The notes beneath the pieces are model-generated. The model was given only the letters and a program-made list of their open reading frames with translations, did not search any database and had not been told where the DNA came from. A stretch of DNA of 64,000 bases from Picocystis sp. L7. Its lineage: Eukaryota; Chlorophyta; Picocystophyceae; Picocystales; Picocystaceae. Position 1 is the first letter of the stretch. Every line of letters starts with the position of its first letter. Of the stretch, positions 40,692 to 51,097 are shown one piece after another. Location: contig QXJR01000023.1 of NCBI GenBank assembly GCA_020975725.1, forward strand, positions 372,001 through 436,000, given 5' to 3'. Made by a program: the position numbers and the translations under genes.

Positions 40692-42065
40692 TCATGCTGG
40701 CTGCAACAGAGGCTGTGAGTTTTCTGCATCAGCGGCTTCCTTGTAAAACGAACGACATAATGTGGCCAAGTCCTCGGCGATCCTAAAGGTTGCATCTGGA
40801 TGACCCATACTTTTCGCATGCTTTGACATACGTTGCAACACTTTACGTCCTTCTTCTCCCTGAAACCAATTGGAGACGATGTCTGCAATCTGCTCCGGTT
40901 CCCTGCTGAATTGTCCTAGATTGTTTTGAAGCACATATTGAACATTACCTTCCTCTTGACAAGGGATGCAACCATTCAACACCAGCGGCAAGCCACGGAT
41001 CAGCGATTCGGCTATGGTCCCAGGCCCCGCTTTGGTAATGATGCAGTCCGCGGCAGCCATCCAGTCCGACATGTTGTTCACAAAACCTTGCACCAGCACA
41101 GGGACAGGCCACTCCCTGGAATTTAGCTTATCAATCAGCCTTTGATTCCGCCCACAAACCACCGCGATCTGCGCTTCTTGGCTCAATCTGGAGGCCAGTG
41201 CACTGCAGGTCGTCTCCACTGGGCCCATCCCATCGCCACCTCCGACCAAAAGCACCACAGGACCGTCCTTGTGCAGACCCAGCTCCCCCCTTAATTCTTC
41301 TTTAGACTTGGCCGGTGCTTTGGAGAAGGCAGGTCGAATGGGCAGCCCATGGACCACGATCTGTTCTTCCACCAGCCCTCGCTTCAGGGCCTGCTCCTTG
41401 ACTTGCTCGGTGGGCACGAAGCATTTGTCCACGTACTTGTTGAACCACGTTGGGTGGCAACTCGTCAGGTCGGTGATGACGGTTGCGAAGGGCACGTGTC
41501 TTTCATCGTACTGACGCAATGCCTTGATCGGTTGGTCCTGCGTCAAAGGATGCACGGACACCACCATGTCAGGCTGGAATTCCTCGTAGGCCCTCCGCAC
41601 GGAGTCGTGATTGAACACACTGGACACGCGAAAGATCAGGTTGTGCACCCAGGCCGGCTCGGTCAAGCGGAACATGATCCTCCACAGCACGGGATACTTG
41701 ACCATGAAGCTGTAGGTCTTGGGTGCTTGATTGAATGGATAGGGCATGTGGTGGGACAACAGATCCACGATGGAGACTCGGAATTCCTGCGGAAACATCT
41801 CATGGAAGGCCGCTTCCAACGCTTGCGCAGAAGCTCGATGTCCTCCACCGGTATCGCTCATGAGGATGAGCACGTGTTTGCGAGGATCCTTTCCCTTGGC
41901 TTTCGCATCCACGGGGGTTCGGGATCGTTCCTGGTGCTTCTTCTTGTGGATCCATGCCGCTGTGGTCGCCGAGACCGCTGCCGCCGCCACCGCCCTTCGT
42001 GTCCAAGCCTTCCTCCTCCTTCCAGGCGTGTTGGAGGCCGACACGCAGGCCGTCCGGCCCGCCAT
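40692..42065 (-). CDS. Monogalactosyldiacylglycerol (MGDG) synthase
   Basis: The 457-residue GT28-family enzyme transfers galactose from UDP-Gal to diacylglycerol at the plastid envelope, making the main thylakoid lipid. The short Ala/Arg-rich N-terminus (RRAVAAAAVSATTAAW) is a likely transit region. The MGDG-synthase N-domain starts HVLILMSDTGGGHRASAQAL (about residue 65), and the C-terminal UDP-sugar domain has LLVGGGDGMGP and ITKAGPGTIAESL (about 343). It is the plant type, not the cyanobacterial two-step type. Arabidopsis MGD1 is 533 residues; this one is shorter mainly at the N-terminus. I start at ATG 42065. The gene is intronless. Confidence 0.9.
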   Translation of the reverse strand: MAGRTACVSASNTPGRRRKAWTRRAVAAAAVSATTAAWIHKKKHQERSRTPVDAKAKGKDPRKHVLILMSDTGGGHRASAQALEAAFHEMFPQEFRVSIVDLLSHHMPYPFNQAPKTYSFMVKYPVLWRIMFRLTEPAWVHNLIFRVSSVFNHDSVRRAYEEFQPDMVVSVHPLTQDQPIKALRQYDERHVPFATVITDLTSCHPTWFNKYVDKCFVPTEQVKEQALKRGLVEEQIVVHGLPIRPAFSKAPAKSKEELRGELGLHKDGPVVLLVGGGDGMGPVETTCSALASRLSQEAQIAVVCGRNQRLIDKLNSREWPVPVLVQGFVNNMSDWMAAADCIITKAGPGTIAESLIRGLPLVLNGCIPCQEEGNVQYVLQNNLGQFSREPEQIADIVSNWFQGEEGRKVLQRMSKHAKSMGHPDATFRIAEDLATLCRSFYKEAADAENSQPLLQPA

Positions 42066-43923
42066 CCCGCGCCACGTGCGCCGGGGGACGGGGGAGAACG
42101 GGTGCCACGTGGACCAATCCGAGGCTGCCACCTGGTGCTTCCTGGGTGGGGGGGACGAAGCTCCTGGCACGTCGGATCTGTCCTTCCCTCTCACCCCCAC
42201 GCCCACCAACGGTCCCGATCCACTCGAACCCAGCACACGTGGGACGGATCCGGTGGGTGGGGAAGGGACCCAGGACACCTCCCCCATCGGATCCCGGTTT
42301 GGGCGAATTGGGAAGGAAAGGTGGGACGCAAAGGGACGATGGGGAGGGTTTGATCGGGAACGTACCGGGATCGAAAGGGTAGGGGGTGACCCCGGATCCG
42401 ATCGATTCGATGGGATCCCCTCCACCCCGACAACCCATGCGAAGAAAAGGACACACAACCAAGCATTCGGAGGGGGGGGGGTGAAGGGAGCTTCGAGGAT
42501 CGCAAGGATGGTCGCGAAGGCGTCCAAGCACAATAGGTTCATGCCGATTCAAAGGAAGGCGTCCAAGGCGCCACTCGGCTCACGTGACGGCCGTGAAGGG
42601 GACTAGAACACAAGTCATTCGCGGCAACGTACGACGTCGCCGGACCGATAGTGGACCGGGACGGACCAACCGTTGATCGAGGGCAACTTCACAAGGATCA
42701 CCTTGTCGTGTCGGATACCAGGGTGGTCCTCGGAACACACGATCGCTCGTTTTCACACACAATCCAACACACACCACAAGGAGAATCGAGCACGAAGGAA
42801 ATCGGACGCGCCACGAACAAGACTCGACGACACCCCAACACTATTCTATAAAATTTAAATTCACATATGATTCACAACGAAAGGTTAAGGAAGACACGAC
42901 GTCTCACGTGTGGGACCACGTCCAACGAGGTCGGCAGCGGCACAAACTCTCACACCAAAACGTGTGGGAATGTACACATTCAACCTCGGAAGCGTCGATG
43001 ATGCGACGAACGAGCGCGACTGTGGGTTACCCATGCCACTGCATTGTTAGAAGGGACGTAATTGCATAAATTGTACAGGCCCGCGAGTGCTTGTGAACCA
43101 GTCATCGCGTGCCCGGCGACCAACCCGCACAACAAGAGGGATGTTAGCCAAGGCGCCTTGAAAAACGTATCATCCCAAGGTCGACTTCTCTTCGTGATCG
43201 TGGCCTCGCCATTGGCAAAAAAGCATTGAAATGTGGATGCTCCCTCGATTTGTGCGGGGTTTATGGTCACGCAAAATAAAGTGCGTGGTGTGGACTGCAC
43301 AGCTTTCATCTAGCAAGTTTGCCTCCGACTTGACTTTTCTCCTTCTTCGTAGACTTCAAGACCAAGTCGAGGAGCGGACGAGTCAAAGGACGCAAAAACG
43401 AGTGCCTAAGAGGGCCAGTGTCCGCTTGAACCATAGCACTCAACTAGCACCGTGGCTCGACAATTTGGCGGCCGGACATGACCTTTTGCAATCGATCCAT
43501 CAATCTCGTTGTTACGCTTGGCCCCGTCCAAGAACAAGCAAACTTTTTGCTCGGTTTTGTCTTGTTGCTGTCAACGCTCGTGATACGATGGAGTGCACGG
43601 GCAAAACGAATTTCCAATACTTGCTCGGTACACGGGATCCACTTTGCACCCAGAGAAGTGATCGGTCGGGGACCGCTCAAGTCGGTTGTAGGTTGCATGC
43701 AACGAGGCTGGTGCGGTCGCACATGAAGGGTGCTGTGACCGTGACAAACAATGAGCATGCGGATGCTGGCCTGCGACACAGTCCGGGTCTGGAGTCGAGC
43801 CTCGTACATTGTGGATCGAACTGTGGGTTCATGAAAAGCATTTACAGCACTAGATGGAAATGTTCTGGTGTTATTGCAACATGCTTAGTTACTCCGCCAT
43901 CATATCATACCAGGGCGGGGCAC
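42066..43923. other. MGDG synthase 5' region and gene-free interval
   Basis: 42066-42600 is GC-rich with GGATCC/GATCGATTCGATGG words and a GGATCGAAAGGG box at 42368-42379. 42600-43923 holds no convincing gene; plus-strand frames there run into the antisense of SBPase. Confidence 0.45.
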
Positions 43924-45117
43924 TTATGCAGCAACTTCCATCTCTTCAAAACGAGGGGCGGACCCGTACATGTACTCTTCGAAACGCCTCACCTCGCCCT
44001 TGGATCCGTAGCAGACTTGCGTGCGCTGATCGATCGCCTCGATGGGGATATCCAGACCAGACTTTTGCTGTCCGTCCGCGGAAGAGAATCCACCTGCGCT
44101 CTCCATAAGCAAGGCGAGGGGAGCCACCTCGAAGGCCAACCTCAGCTTCGCCTTGGTGGAGGGGGAGGTCACGTTGGAGAACACTCCCTTTTCCTTGACC
44201 AGGATCTGGAACACATCGGGGACCATTCCCCCCGTGTACCTGAGCGTGTACTTTTCTCCGATCCAGAAGTTCACCAGCCTCTCGTAGTTGGGATTGTCGA
44301 AGGTTGCGCGCAGGTTTCCAGGAGAGAACATCTTTCCTTCGCCGATCTCGTAGGTGTCCTTGGAGTGGATCCACTTTCCGTCGTCCTGGAGCAAGAACTC
44401 GTGGGTTCCGGGGTATCCGTTGATGGCGATCACGTAGTTGGTGCGGGGTCCGTAGACTGCGATTCCAGCCGCGGCCATGTCCCTACCGGTCTGTCCAATG
44501 ATGGTCTTTCCTCTCCACACCCCGAAGATGGTCCCCACCGAGAAGTTGGTGTCTACGATGGAGGATCCATCCAGCGGATCGAAGCAGACGGAGAACTCGT
44601 CTCCGCCCATGTCCTTTTCGATGGGGTTCTCTTCGGACGCGCCGGTGGCGCAGACGCCAGAATAACGCAGTGCTTCGAAGAGCAGGTTGTCGGCCAGGAC
44701 GTCCACGGCCAGCTGTTCGTCTCCGAAGCTGTTGAGGCAGGCCATCCCGGAGCAGGAAGCGGTTCGCACCTTGAATGCGATGGTGCGGCATGCTTCGGCC
44801 ATGGACAGCATCATCTGCCTCAGCTTCGGATCCGAGGTGGCTTCCATCATGAACTCTTCCAAGCTGTCTCCGATCTCCGCCTTGGGCGAGAATGCGGCGG
44901 CCGAGGCGCGTCCACGTGCGGTGGCGGATCCCTTGCTTCGCACGGCCGCTCGCAGCTCGTTCCTGCCTTCTCCACAGGCGAAGGCGGAGGCGCCGGACGC
45001 GCACGTGGCGGCGGCACGTCCTCCGGCGCGTCGGGAGGCGCCTCCCGTGGCGCTCCGGAGGCGCACGTTCGCGCCGAAACGCGCTTGTGCGGCGCACGAG
45101 AAGCTGCTGGTGGCCAT
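43924..45117 (-). CDS. Sedoheptulose-1,7-bisphosphatase, plastid
   Basis: The 397-residue Calvin-cycle enzyme removes the C1 phosphate from sedoheptulose bisphosphate in the stroma. Residues 1-75 form a transit peptide ([18 protein letters not shown], then Arg/Ala/Gly-rich). The SBPase-specific block [17 protein letters not shown] carries Cys122 and Cys127, matching the thioredoxin-regulated CxxxxC pair of plant SBPase. [13 protein letters not shown] supplies the metal-binding acids and [11 protein letters not shown] the substrate site; the end is [10 protein letters not shown]. These blocks separate it from FBPase. I start at ATG 45117. It is intronless. About 1 kb upstream sits the first of two Mutator-like insertions. 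Confidence 0.95.
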   Translation of the reverse strand: MATSSFSCAAQARFGANVRLRSATGGASRRAGGRAAATCASGASAFACGEGRNELRAAVRSKGSATARGRASAAAFSPKAEIGDSLEEFMMEATSDPKLRQMMLSMAEACRTIAFKVRTASCSGMACLNSFGDEQLAVDVLADNLLFEALRYSGVCATGASEENPIEKDMGGDEFSVCFDPLDGSSIVDTNFSVGTIFGVWRGKTIIGQTGRDMAAAGIAVYGPRTNYVIAINGYPGTHEFLLQDDGKWIHSKDTYEIGEGKMFSPGNLRATFDNPNYERLVNFWIGEKYTLRYTGGMVPDVFQILVKEKGVFSNVTSPSTKAKLRLAFEVAPLALLMESAGGFSSADGQQKSGLDIPIEAIDQRTQVCYGSKGEVRRFEEYMYGSAPRFEEMEVAA

Positions 45118-46170
45118 GTTCGACCTCGGACGTGCGTGGCACGCGTTCCTGGTCCTCCAAAAGGGACGCAAACGTGCGTTTGGTGCTCCGAAAACGGCGA
45201 CGAAGTGCGCTCGAACGTGGCGGATCCGACACGAAATGGATGGCGATGGCGGACGTCCCCTCCCCCCCTGGGCCACCAGATGCACCCCTCCGGGGCAGAT
45301 GCACCCTCATCGATCCCCCGGGAGCACGGGGGGGGGTCCGGTCCAGACGCACCCGAAGCGCAGGTGCACCCGGATGGAGTTCCCCGGTGGAAGAAGGGAA
45401 GTTAACATCGAGCGAAAGGGCCGGGCATGGACGGGGAAAAAGGATCCCTTTGTTGGGAGGAAAAGGGACGAAAACGAGGGAGACGGAACGCATCGATCGT
45501 CCGCCCGTTCCCGCCTCCGAGCGGAGTCGCGCGTGCGACGTGCAGGCCTACGCGTCCGATCTCGAGGGGATTCGAAACCCATCGCTCGCGCACGAGAGGC
45601 GTCGGTTCGATCGACCTCGGTCCGATGGCGGACGCGTCCCGTCCGGATCCCTCTCGAACCGCACGTTCGTTCCAACGGGGTGGGGGAAAGGGGGCTCGTT
45701 CGGGTTCGGACCCGAACACGTCCGGGTACGAAACCCCGTTGTGGATCGGTTCGTAAGCTTTCCCTTCCTTCCCAGGGGGAATCGATTTCCCCTTTCCTTT
45801 GGGTTCCATCCCTTGGTTCCCCAACGGAACCTCCCCGTACGTCCTTCGGTTCCCCCTCCTTCCTCCGCGGGTCGTGTCCCTTGGGTCCGCAAATCCCCTT
45901 GATCGACCCCGACCTTCGGGGGTTCCTTCGACGCGTGCGTGGAGGACGACGCGAGTGGATAGGGTCCACGGAGGAAGACGGGGGGAGAGGCTTGGGTGGA
46001 GAGGGGAAGCCTTCGCCTTCCTCCACGGGCCTCGATCGATCGTCCCCGATGGAACGGTGCGATCCCGGTGCTTCGTTTCCGTTCGGGGGCCGTCGCCGAA
46101 GAGGATGGTCCCCCGGTCCTTCAGGGGACCTCCCCCATCCGCCCTCCTGCACCTCAACGGGTTAAGCTCG
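45118..46170. other. SBPase 5' region
   Basis: GC-rich DNA with runs of C and G, words such as TTCGAACC/GGATTCGAAACCC, and open frames on both strands that have no domain content. It ends in the C-run used as a target site by the element at 46182. Confidence 0.45.
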
Positions 46171-46181
46171 GTCCCCCCCCT

Positions 46182-46305
46182 GGAAGCGACTGAAAAATGG
46201 TCCCCCAAGGGGCTGAATTTCGGTCCCCCCCCCTCCAGATGCACTTTCGAACAGATGCACCCCACTCGATCGACTTAACCCAGTGTTTACGAAGGGAAGG
46301 CGGGG
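46182..46305 (+). repeat. Left TIR of the 717-bp element
   Basis: Contains two copies of a CTGAA...GGTCCCCC motif (46191-46206 and 46213-46232), then the block ATGCACTTTCGAACAGATGC, and matches 46775-46898 inverted. Confidence 0.88.
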
Positions 46306-46774
46306 ACAATCGAAAAGAACGGAACGGCTACAAACAAGAAGGTCGATTCGAAACCAACAAAATCGTCTGAAGGTCCCTGCTATGGGTCATGCATCACGTG
46401 GCCCATTTGGAAGCGAATGGTACATCACGAACTCTGAAAAAGGGATGCTACATGGAGGAGTGGCAACGCTAACTTGCAGACGTCTTGTCATGGAACCACC
46501 ACGTGAGGCTTCGAGACGCTTTCAACGTGGTATCCTTGAGATTGCATGAAGGTCGCCTTGCATTTGTAGTGCGCAAGGATGGTAAATGTTTTGTACATCC
46601 ATTTTGTTCTCCCATGAAGAACCTAGAAGGGAGGAAAACTTGCATCAGCGGTGCCCAGAGACGGAAGGGAATGACCTCGTGATCACCCACTAGGTTTATT
46701 GTCGTTGCTCAGACCCACGTTCTTCCCCGTTCCTATCGTTTCTTGCATGGTAGTTCCGTCCCTCTTCTTGTTTC

Positions 46775-46898
46775 CCCGCCTTCCCTTCGTAAACACTGGG
46801 TTAAGTCGATCGAGTGGGGTGCATCTGTTCGAAAGTGCATCTGGAGGGGGGGGGGACCGAAATTCAGCCCCTTGGGGGACCATTTTTCAGTCGCTTCC
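46775..46898 (-). repeat. Right TIR of the 717-bp element
   Basis: Inverted copy of 46182-46305. The second 11-bp target duplication follows at 46899-46909. Confidence 0.88.
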
Positions 46899-47242
46899 GT
46901 CCCCCCCCTGTGTGTGCCTGTGGTTGTGCACGTCTCTGTCCATCGCCTGGGGACCTGTTCGTTGGCCCGTGTGGACGGGGTCGGACGTGTTGGGACGTGG
47001 GGTTGTGGGATGGGCGATGGGATCGTGTCCACGTCCTTGGCAGGGATCCCATCGATGCGTGTTCGTGCCACGTCTGGTGGTGGTTGCGTCCTCGGATTCG
47101 TCCCGTCCTTCGTGGGGGATCGATTGGGACAGGCGGGGGTTTGGAACGGGAGACAGGCCCACGTTCCCGTCCACGCCGTTCCCGTCCCATGGATCTCCCA
47201 CCTCCCTCCTCCCCGTCGTTTCGGCGACATCCTTCCCCCCTC
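46899..47242. other. Short unique DNA between two Mutator-like elements
   Basis: Apart from the two target duplications at its ends, this roughly 345-bp stretch shows no feature. Confidence 0.5.
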
Positions 47243-47962
47243 GGTTGTGGCTGAATGTTGACCCCCCCCTCGGCTGAATGTCGACCCCCCCCCCCCTTTT
47301 GGATAAACTTCTCTCATGTTTACAGCAGGGACGGGTTCGACCGACTGGAAATTGGACCCCCCTCCTGGCCCGCGGGTCCGAGGAAGGGAGGGAAAGGATC
47401 GACACTCCGAGGGGGACACAGGGGCTGGGCAGGGATCCAGGAAACTTCGGCCGACATCCGACGCCAGAAAGATGCAAGATCGGACGAACGCGTGCGGTGT
47501 GTCGTGCGCCATGGACGGACGTCCACGTGGGAAGACCAGGGCACACGACACATCGTGCGAGACGCCTGGAAAGGCCGAGAGGAACGAAGGAGGAGGAAGA
47601 AGGCGAAAGGAAAGGAGCGAAAAACCTGGCAAGGTCAAAAGGCGGATCTTGCCAGGGCACGAAACAGGGAAGAATCCAGCCACCACGGGGGACAACTGGG
47701 GCTGAAAGGATGTCTTCCGTGGTGGATGGACGAGGACCGGGGACGGCGCGTGGAACCATGATGGGAGAGGGTAGACGAGCGTAGGGGACGAAACGGAAGA
47801 CGAGGGGACGACCGCCACCAAGACGCGTCGGTGTCGAACCAATAGGTCGACACATGCCATCGACGAAGGCATACACGAACCGGAACAGGACGTGACGACG
47901 GGAGAGGAGGATCTCTGGAACGGCAAGGCGACCATGGGCACGGGAAGAAACACAGTGGATGG
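47243..47962 (+). repeat. Left 720-bp TIR of the MULE
   Basis: It begins with two tandem copies of a GGCTGAATGTYGACCCCC motif (about 47249-47269 and 47271-47296), then unique sequence shared with the right TIR. Open frames across it are mirrored exactly at the other end, so they are by-products of the repeat and not genes. Confidence 0.95.
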
Positions 47963-48081
47963 AATGCTATGCATCTCGACGACGACTTGTGCAGGTTGCC
48001 GTCGAAATGCATGGGCAATGTCTCGGAAGGCTTGCAAGGGCATTCCTCTAGTGTCAGGGGTGTGGGTCTCTTGGCGCCAAA

Positions 48082-50373
48082 ATGTCGTTCAAACCCACCC
48101 CACCTGGCAGTAGTGGGGGGCTTGGAGAGGGTGCCTCAGAAGAAATCTGTCGTGCTGCTTGGGTCACTGAACACGCTGCGAGGGTGAGAGCGACGAACTT
48201 CGAAGGGCACAAGAGCGGAAGCATGTCAACAAGTCCACAAGCGATTCGTAGTGGACTCCGCAACCCAGAATTACCTAGCCATGGTTGTTTAGAGTTCAAA
48301 GATTGGCTCTTGCAAAGTGAATGTTTGATAGAACAAGCAAAAGGATGCACTAGCCTTTCCACTCATGAAGAAGAATGGCTCGGTAATGCACTTTCTGAAA
48401 CACAACCTGATAAGCTTGGAGTGTGGGTGAAGAAGACCTCGAAAGGGAAGAAGAAGAGCAAACTTCCTCGATCAACCCAAGACAATTGTCTTCTGCTCCG
48501 GCGGTGGTCATGCAATGCCTCCAAAAATTGCGGATGCAAAGCGGAGGTCATGCTTATTAGAAGGGAATTGGGATATCTTTGCTTGCTTCAAAAGGTAGAA
48601 CATGACCATGAACAACACATTCCTCACCCAGAATGGAAGAAGCAACCACTTCCACGGAAGTTGCAAGTAGAATTGACGAAGTATTTGGACAGTGACATGC
48701 TCATCCCCAAAATAATGCAACAACTTGAATCATGTGGCTTTGATTTTGAAGGGGTCACCAAGAAAAAGGTGCGGAACTTCTTGACACACCAACGGAAGAA
48801 GGTTGGATGCCGAGGTACTAGAGTTGATGTGGAGGCTTTCGTGCAAAACAATTTATTTGATGAATCGAGGCAATTTGGCGCAGATGATGTCTTTGTGGTT
48901 GACTGGAACCTCCCGAAGGAGGTTGATGAGGAATCCTTCTTCAGAGAATTCAGATTGAGTCTCTCATGCCCTAAAATGGTCGAGTGGATCAGACAATGTA
49001 CGAACGGTACGTGCCCACGGCAACTTACCATTGATGCAACCTTCAAGATCATTACAGACGATAAATTCATCCTCATGGCAAGCGGTATTACGGACGCAAA
49101 TTGTCATTGGTTCCCCTTTCTTTACAGTTTGGTCCCTACGGAGAGCCAAGACAACACAATGTTTCATCTCAGCTCCATTTGGAAATTACTAAAGGATGAT
49201 GCAAGACAATTCTTCGAAGGTATCTACATATTGAAAGATGCAGGCGCAGGAATACATGCAGGGGTCCGAGCCTTTGGCGACTTGAAAGCTTTGAAGTGGC
49301 ACCAACAAGATTGTTATGCCCATTTGAGTAGAGTGGATGGAAATCTACAACAAGCTTGCAAAAAATACCATGTGCCGGCAAACATCGCAAGCACGATTGC
49401 CATATACGTCAAGCGAATATCATTTAGCCCAACCAAGGAAATCAAGAATGCTTTGCTCGAGAAGTTGGAGGTGGAATGCAGTGCATTTGAAGAATTTGTG
49501 CAGTGGTGGAAGCGAACCTACGGTGGGCCGTTCAGGTATTGGGCACGTTGTGATGCCCCTCACGGATATCCCGTTAGCAACCAAGGCCACGAAAGCAACA
49601 ACAAAACATTCAAGAAGGTGCACATGCCTGGCCGTTCAACACAAAGGCGGCTTCACATCCATCGAGCTCTTGGACCCTTGAAGAACGCAATATCATCCCT
49701 TGTGCGAGAGAAGAGGAGAGAATACACGTTCGCCGCCAATCCTTGCGAGGATGTCCCTCAAAAATTATGGGAAGATGTTGATATGCTTCTCATGAGCGCT
49801 GATTGGTCCTTTCGCCAAGAAGTTGATTGCTTTACATTGTTACCGTCACAAGGCTTGTTGAAGAACGTTCATGGTAAGGCTCAAACTTTGGCGAGAGCAG
49901 AAATTTCAAGTTGGGTTGTTCATTCAAATGGTTTCGAAGAAAAGTTCCTCCTTGAATGTGAGTTGCACATGCACCGTTTACTTGCCTTAGAGGCCAAACA
50001 AATTGTAGAAGTTGGCTTGCAACCAGCCCAAGAAGAGACACTTCCAGCTTATTGCAATCGATGGGCAAAGTGGACGATCATCGCCGAAGGTTGCACATGC
50101 TGTGCATTTATTGACAAGGGCACATGCAAGCACTACCTGGCACTACAAGTGCACAAAGGGACGCTGGCGTTTCCACAGCACCTCAAGGTCATGCAAAAGT
50201 CCCGCCACGACTACTTGAGGATGCGTTACCTGAAAGATCTTACAAGAAAGCAAAAAGAAGTACATTCTGCAAGCGAGCAAAGGAAGAAAAGATTCAAACT
50301 TGGTATGCTTGAACTTCACCAAGCTACACAACCAAGCAACAACGATTCGCTCATCAAAGCAGCAGACTTGTAG
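48082..50373 (+). CDS. MULE transposase with SWIM zinc finger
   Basis: The 763-residue protein has the standard Mutator order. At about 135-200 is a Cys/His module (CNASKNCGCKAEV ... EHDHEQH) like the WRKY/FLYWCH-type DNA-binding domain. The RNase-H-like core has its first Asp in LTIDATFKI (about 317), second Asp in YILKDAGAGIHAG, and a probable catalytic Glu in NQGHESNNKTF. A C-terminal SWIM finger follows, GCTCCAFIDKGTCKHY (CxC...CxH). The ATG is at 48082, 120 bp inside the left TIR; the stop is 5 bp before the right TIR. No interruption is seen. This is a MuDR/FAR1-related DNA transposase, intronless as annotated. Confidence 0.93.
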   Translation: MSFKPTPPGSSGGLGEGASEEICRAAWVTEHAARVRATNFEGHKSGSMSTSPQAIRSGLRNPELPSHGCLEFKDWLLQSECLIEQAKGCTSLSTHEEEWLGNALSETQPDKLGVWVKKTSKGKKKSKLPRSTQDNCLLLRRWSCNASKNCGCKAEVMLIRRELGYLCLLQKVEHDHEQHIPHPEWKKQPLPRKLQVELTKYLDSDMLIPKIMQQLESCGFDFEGVTKKKVRNFLTHQRKKVGCRGTRVDVEAFVQNNLFDESRQFGADDVFVVDWNLPKEVDEESFFREFRLSLSCPKMVEWIRQCTNGTCPRQLTIDATFKIITDDKFILMASGITDANCHWFPFLYSLVPTESQDNTMFHLSSIWKLLKDDARQFFEGIYILKDAGAGIHAGVRAFGDLKALKWHQQDCYAHLSRVDGNLQQACKKYHVPANIASTIAIYVKRISFSPTKEIKNALLEKLEVECSAFEEFVQWWKRTYGGPFRYWARCDAPHGYPVSNQGHESNNKTFKKVHMPGRSTQRRLHIHRALGPLKNAISSLVREKRREYTFAANPCEDVPQKLWEDVDMLLMSADWSFRQEVDCFTLLPSQGLLKNVHGKAQTLARAEISSWVVHSNGFEEKFLLECELHMHRLLALEAKQIVEVGLQPAQEETLPAYCNRWAKWTIIAEGCTCCAFIDKGTCKHYLALQVHKGTLAFPQHLKVMQKSRHDYLRMRYLKDLTRKQKEVHSASEQRKKRFKLGMLELHQATQPSNNDSLIKAADL

Positions 50374-50378
50374 TCCAT

Positions 50379-51097
50379 CCATCCACTGTGTTTCTTCCCG
50401 TGCCCATGGTCGCCTTGCCGTTCCAGAGATCCTCCTCTCCCGTCGTCACGTCCTGTTCCGGTTCGTGTATGCCTTCGTCGATGGCATGTGTCGACCTATT
50501 GGTTCGACACCGACGCGTCTTGGTGGCGGTCGTCCCCTCGTCTTCCGTTTCGTCCCCTACGCTCGTCTACCCTCTCCCATCATGGTTCCACGCGCCGTCC
50601 CCGGTCCTCGTCCATCCACCACGGAAGACATCCTTTCAGCCCCAGTTGTCCCCCGTGGTGGCTGGATTCTTCCCTGTTTCGTGCCCTGGCAAGATCCGCC
50701 TTTTGACCTTGCCAGGTTTTTCGCTCCTTTCCTTTCGCCTTCTTCCTCCTCCTTCGTTCCTCTCGGCCTTTCCAGGCGTCTCGCACGATGTGTCGTGTGC
50801 CCTGGTCTTCCCACGTGGACGTCCGTCCATGGCGCACGACACACCGCACGCGTTCGTCCGATCTTGCATCTTTCTGGCGTCGGATGTCGGCCGAAGTTTC
50901 CTGGATCCCTGCCCAGCCCCTGTGTCCCCCTCGGAGTGTCGATCCTTTCCCTCCCTTCCTCGGACCCGCGGGCCAGGAGGGGGGTCCAATTTCCAGTCGG
51001 TCGAACCCGTCCCTGCTGTAAACATGAGAGAAGTTTATCCAAAAGGGGGGGGGGGTCGACATTCAGCCGAGGGGGGGGTCAACATTCAGCCACAACC
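50379..51097 (-). repeat. Right 719-bp TIR of the MULE
   Basis: Inverted copy of 47243-47962, starting 5 bases after the transposase stop codon. The 3' end of the transposase transcript must therefore lie inside the TIR. Confidence 0.95.

Larger units (their letters stand above)
46182..46898. mobile_element. Non-autonomous Mutator-like element, 717 bp
   Basis: The outer 124 bases at each end (46182-46305 and 46775-46898) are inverted copies, beginning GGAAGCGACTGAAAAATGG. They are nearly identical and differ in the length of one C-run (9 versus 10). The element is flanked by a perfect 11-bp direct repeat, GTCCCCCCCCT, at 46171-46181 and 46899-46909, the length typical of Mutator-like elements. 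It encodes no transposase. The core (46306-46774) has a short plus-strand open stretch ending at 46682 (RDAFNVVSLRLHEGRLAFVV) that could be a captured gene piece. Tip similarity to the 3855-bp element suggests related transposases. Confidence 0.88.
47243..51097 (+). mobile_element. Autonomous Mutator-like element (MULE), 3855 bp
   Basis: Terminal inverted repeats of 720 bp (47243-47962) and 719 bp (50379-51097) flank a single transposase gene. A perfect 11-bp target duplication, CTTCCCCCCTC, lies at 47232-47242 and 51098-51108. The tips read GGTTGTGGCTGAATG. The only difference I found between the two TIRs is one base in a C-run (12 versus 11), so insertion is recent. With the transposase frame open end to end, the element looks whole. 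It sits about 450 bp upstream of SF3B4. Confidence 0.95.

Noticed and set aside
43231-45405. 724-residue plus-strand frame
   Set aside because: It is antisense to SBPase, which has clear family motifs; the plus frame has none.
46733-48043. 436-residue minus-strand frame and its mirror at 50388-51287
   Set aside because: They are produced by the MULE inverted repeats and their C-runs. The same peptide appears at both ends, several frames are open at once, and there is no domain.
48082-50373. FAR1-type host transcription factor instead of transposase
   Set aside because: The gene lies between fresh 720-bp inverted repeats with an 11-bp target duplication, which makes it part of the element.
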